In this document: piece by piece, positions 5,708-6,644 of the stretch | How the letters are laid out: each line of letters starts with the position of its first letter | Numbering within the stretch: position 1 is the first letter of the stretch | NCBI GenBank assembly: GCA_023424275.1 | Contig: JAFAED010000204.1 | Location: 1-6,644 of the forward strand | DNA: 6,644 nucleotides | Reading direction: 5' to 3' | Source: Pseudomonadota bacterium | GTDB taxonomy: Bacteria > Pseudomonadota > Alphaproteobacteria > Sphingomonadales > Sphingomonadaceae | Translations under genes and position numbers: made by a program | Notes under the pieces: generated by a model | Database searches by the model: none | The model's input: only the letters and a program-made list of their open reading frames with translations | What the model was told of the DNA's origin: nothing

Positions 5708-6644
5708 GCGTGCACCGCGCCGATCGATCCCGCAAAGGCCGAAAAGCCCGCGAAGACCGCGTCGGCGCCCATCGCTTCCTCGATCCGCAGCATTTCGTTC
5801 CACTTCGCCATGCGTTCGGAGCGGGTGAAGCTGCCCACCTTCAACTGCCCCGCGTTCCAGCCGGTCGCGAGATGCGAGATGGTGACATCCTCGCTCTCGC
5901 CCGAGCGCGCCGAGACAATGGCGCCCCAGCCGCGCCCGACTGCGGCATCGAGCGCGGCCTTCGCTTCGGTCACGGTGCCGACCTGGTTGACCTTGATCAG
6001 GGCGGCATTGCACACGGCGGCGTCGCCGGCGCGTTCGACGCGCGCGGCGTTGGTGACGAGCACATCGTCTCCGATAATCTGGACCTTGTCACCGATCGCC
6101 GCGGTCACCGCCGCCATCGTCGTCCAGTCGTCCTGCCCCGCCGGATCCTCGATCGACAGGATCGGATAGCGTCCGGCCCATTCGACGATACGGGCCGCCA
6201 TCTCCTCACCTGACAGGCGCCCGTCGTCGAGCGCAAGGTCATAGCCGTCGGCGTCGCCGAGTTCGTTCGCGGCGATGTCGAGCGAGATGAAGACATCCTC
6301 GCCCGCACGATGGCCGCTCGCCTCGATCGCTTTGGTCAGCGTATCCAGCGCATCTTCGTTCGAGGTGAAATTGGGCCACCAGCCGCCTTCATCGGCAACC
6401 CCGCTGAGCGGCCCCTTCGCCTCCATGAGCTTGCCCGCAGCGCGATAGACATCGTCGGTGATTTCGAGCGCGCGACGAAAACTGCCCGCCGTGGGGCACA
6501 TGACCATGAAATCCTGCACATCGGTGCGCCGCCCGGCGTGGGCGCCTCCGCCGAATATCTGGATTTCGGGGAGCGGCACGCGCACCTTGCGCCCGTCAGC
6601 GAGATAGCGCCACAGCGGCTCGCGCGCTTCCGCCGCCGCCGCAT
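5704..6644 (-). CDS. Enolase paralogue with altered active site (N-terminal part outside window)
   Basis: The frame is open to the right edge, giving the last 312 residues of a protein. It can be read past the GTG at 6585 as ..EAREPLWRYLADGKRVRVPLPEIQ, matching the enolase 'PLYRYLGG...LPVPMMNI' segment, so the true start is off-window and roughly 110 residues are missing. It is recognisably enolase: GGGAHAG, DEGGWWPNF (yeast Glu211), SLDIAANE, SIEDPAGQDDW and GDDVLVTN (three Mg ligands, all present), LIKVNQVG (Lys345), ARSGESED, and GQLKVG (Lys396). Two normally conserved residues differ: His373 is Ala (bases 5908-5910) and Glu168 is Asp (6511-6513), while Arg374 and Ser375 remain. It heads, or is within, an operon with the dehydrogenase and hydrolase-fold genes, unlike a housekeeping eno. 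Canonical 2-phosphoglycerate dehydration is therefore doubtful; a related phospho-acid or phosphonate substrate is possible. Confidence 0.88.
   Translation of the reverse strand, partial: AAAAEAREPLWRYLADGRKVRVPLPEIQIFGGGAHAGRRTDVQDFMVMCPTAGSFRRALEITDDVYRAAGKLMEAKGPLSGVADEGGWWPNFTSNEDALDTLTKAIEASGHRAGEDVFISLDIAANELGDADGYDLALDDGRLSGEEMAARIVEWAGRYPILSIEDPAGQDDWTTMAAVTAAIGDKVQIIGDDVLVTNAARVERAGDAAVCNAALIKVNQVGTVTEAKAALDAAVGRGWGAIVSARSGESEDVTISHLATGWNAGQLKVGSFTRSERMAKWNEMLRIEEAMGADAVFAGFSAFAGSIGAVHA

Noticed and set aside
5708..6013. Upstream extension of the dehydrogenase gene
   Set aside because: The extension lies in another frame of the enolase-like gene, and the ATGA overlap at 5704-5707 gives a natural start.
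4799..6169. A long plus-strand open frame (456 codons) opposite the dehydrogenase and enolase-like genes
   Set aside because: It is rich in Arg, His, Gln and Ala, shows no domain, and lies antisense to two genes with intact catalytic motifs. Such frames are common in high-GC DNA.
6583..6585. GTG as the start of the enolase-like gene
   Set aside because: The frame stays open to the edge and the upstream residues match the enolase PLYRYL segment, so the gene is cut by the window.

Overview
The window looks like chromosomal DNA of a high-GC alphaproteobacterium. Sphingomonadales (a Sphingopyxis-, Sphingomonas- or Novosphingobium-like genome) is my best guess, from codon use and from intergenic palindromes of the 'cctcccc...ggggagg' and 'attcccgcgaaagcgggaa' kind that I associate with that group. 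This is recognition by eye, not a database match. No tRNA, rRNA, CRISPR array, transposase or phage gene is visible.

Layout from left to right: (1) the 3' end of a glutathione S-transferase gene, followed 18 nt later by a complete VOC-superfamily (glyoxalase/dioxygenase fold) gene on the plus strand, closed by a clear intrinsic terminator. (2) A gene-free stretch of about 530 bp (776-1302) between convergent genes. It holds a composite palindromic element with perfect 30-bp outer arms and, separately, two tandem 53-bp hairpin units that share a compensatory base-pair change. (3) An AMP-forming acyl-CoA synthetase on the minus strand, divergent from (4) a short MetE-like zinc methyltransferase/alkyltransferase on the plus strand, probably starting at TTG. 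The 86-bp region between them carries a 12-bp palindrome that may be an operator. (5) A 29-bp inverted repeat at the next convergent junction. (6) A minus-strand operon of three overlapping genes, read right to left: an enolase paralogue cut by the window edge, a D-2-hydroxyacid dehydrogenase (4-nt ATGA overlap), and an alpha/beta-hydrolase-fold protein (1-nt TAATG overlap).

The gene set (GST, VOC protein, acyl-CoA ligase, MetE-like transferase, hydrolase, hydroxyacid dehydrogenase, enolase paralogue) reads as an accessory catabolic or detoxification region, not as housekeeping. The most interesting part is the three-gene operon. The enolase keeps its metal ligands and both catalytic lysines, but has Ala where enolases have the conserved active-site His (yeast H373) and Asp in place of Glu168. 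The alpha/beta-hydrolase protein has Ala where the nucleophilic Ser should be, while keeping the Asp and His. The dehydrogenase lacks the acidic residue that usually selects NAD. Two adjacent, translationally coupled enzymes with altered catalytic residues suggest a co-evolved pathway with non-standard chemistry. The substrate cannot be read from the sequence.
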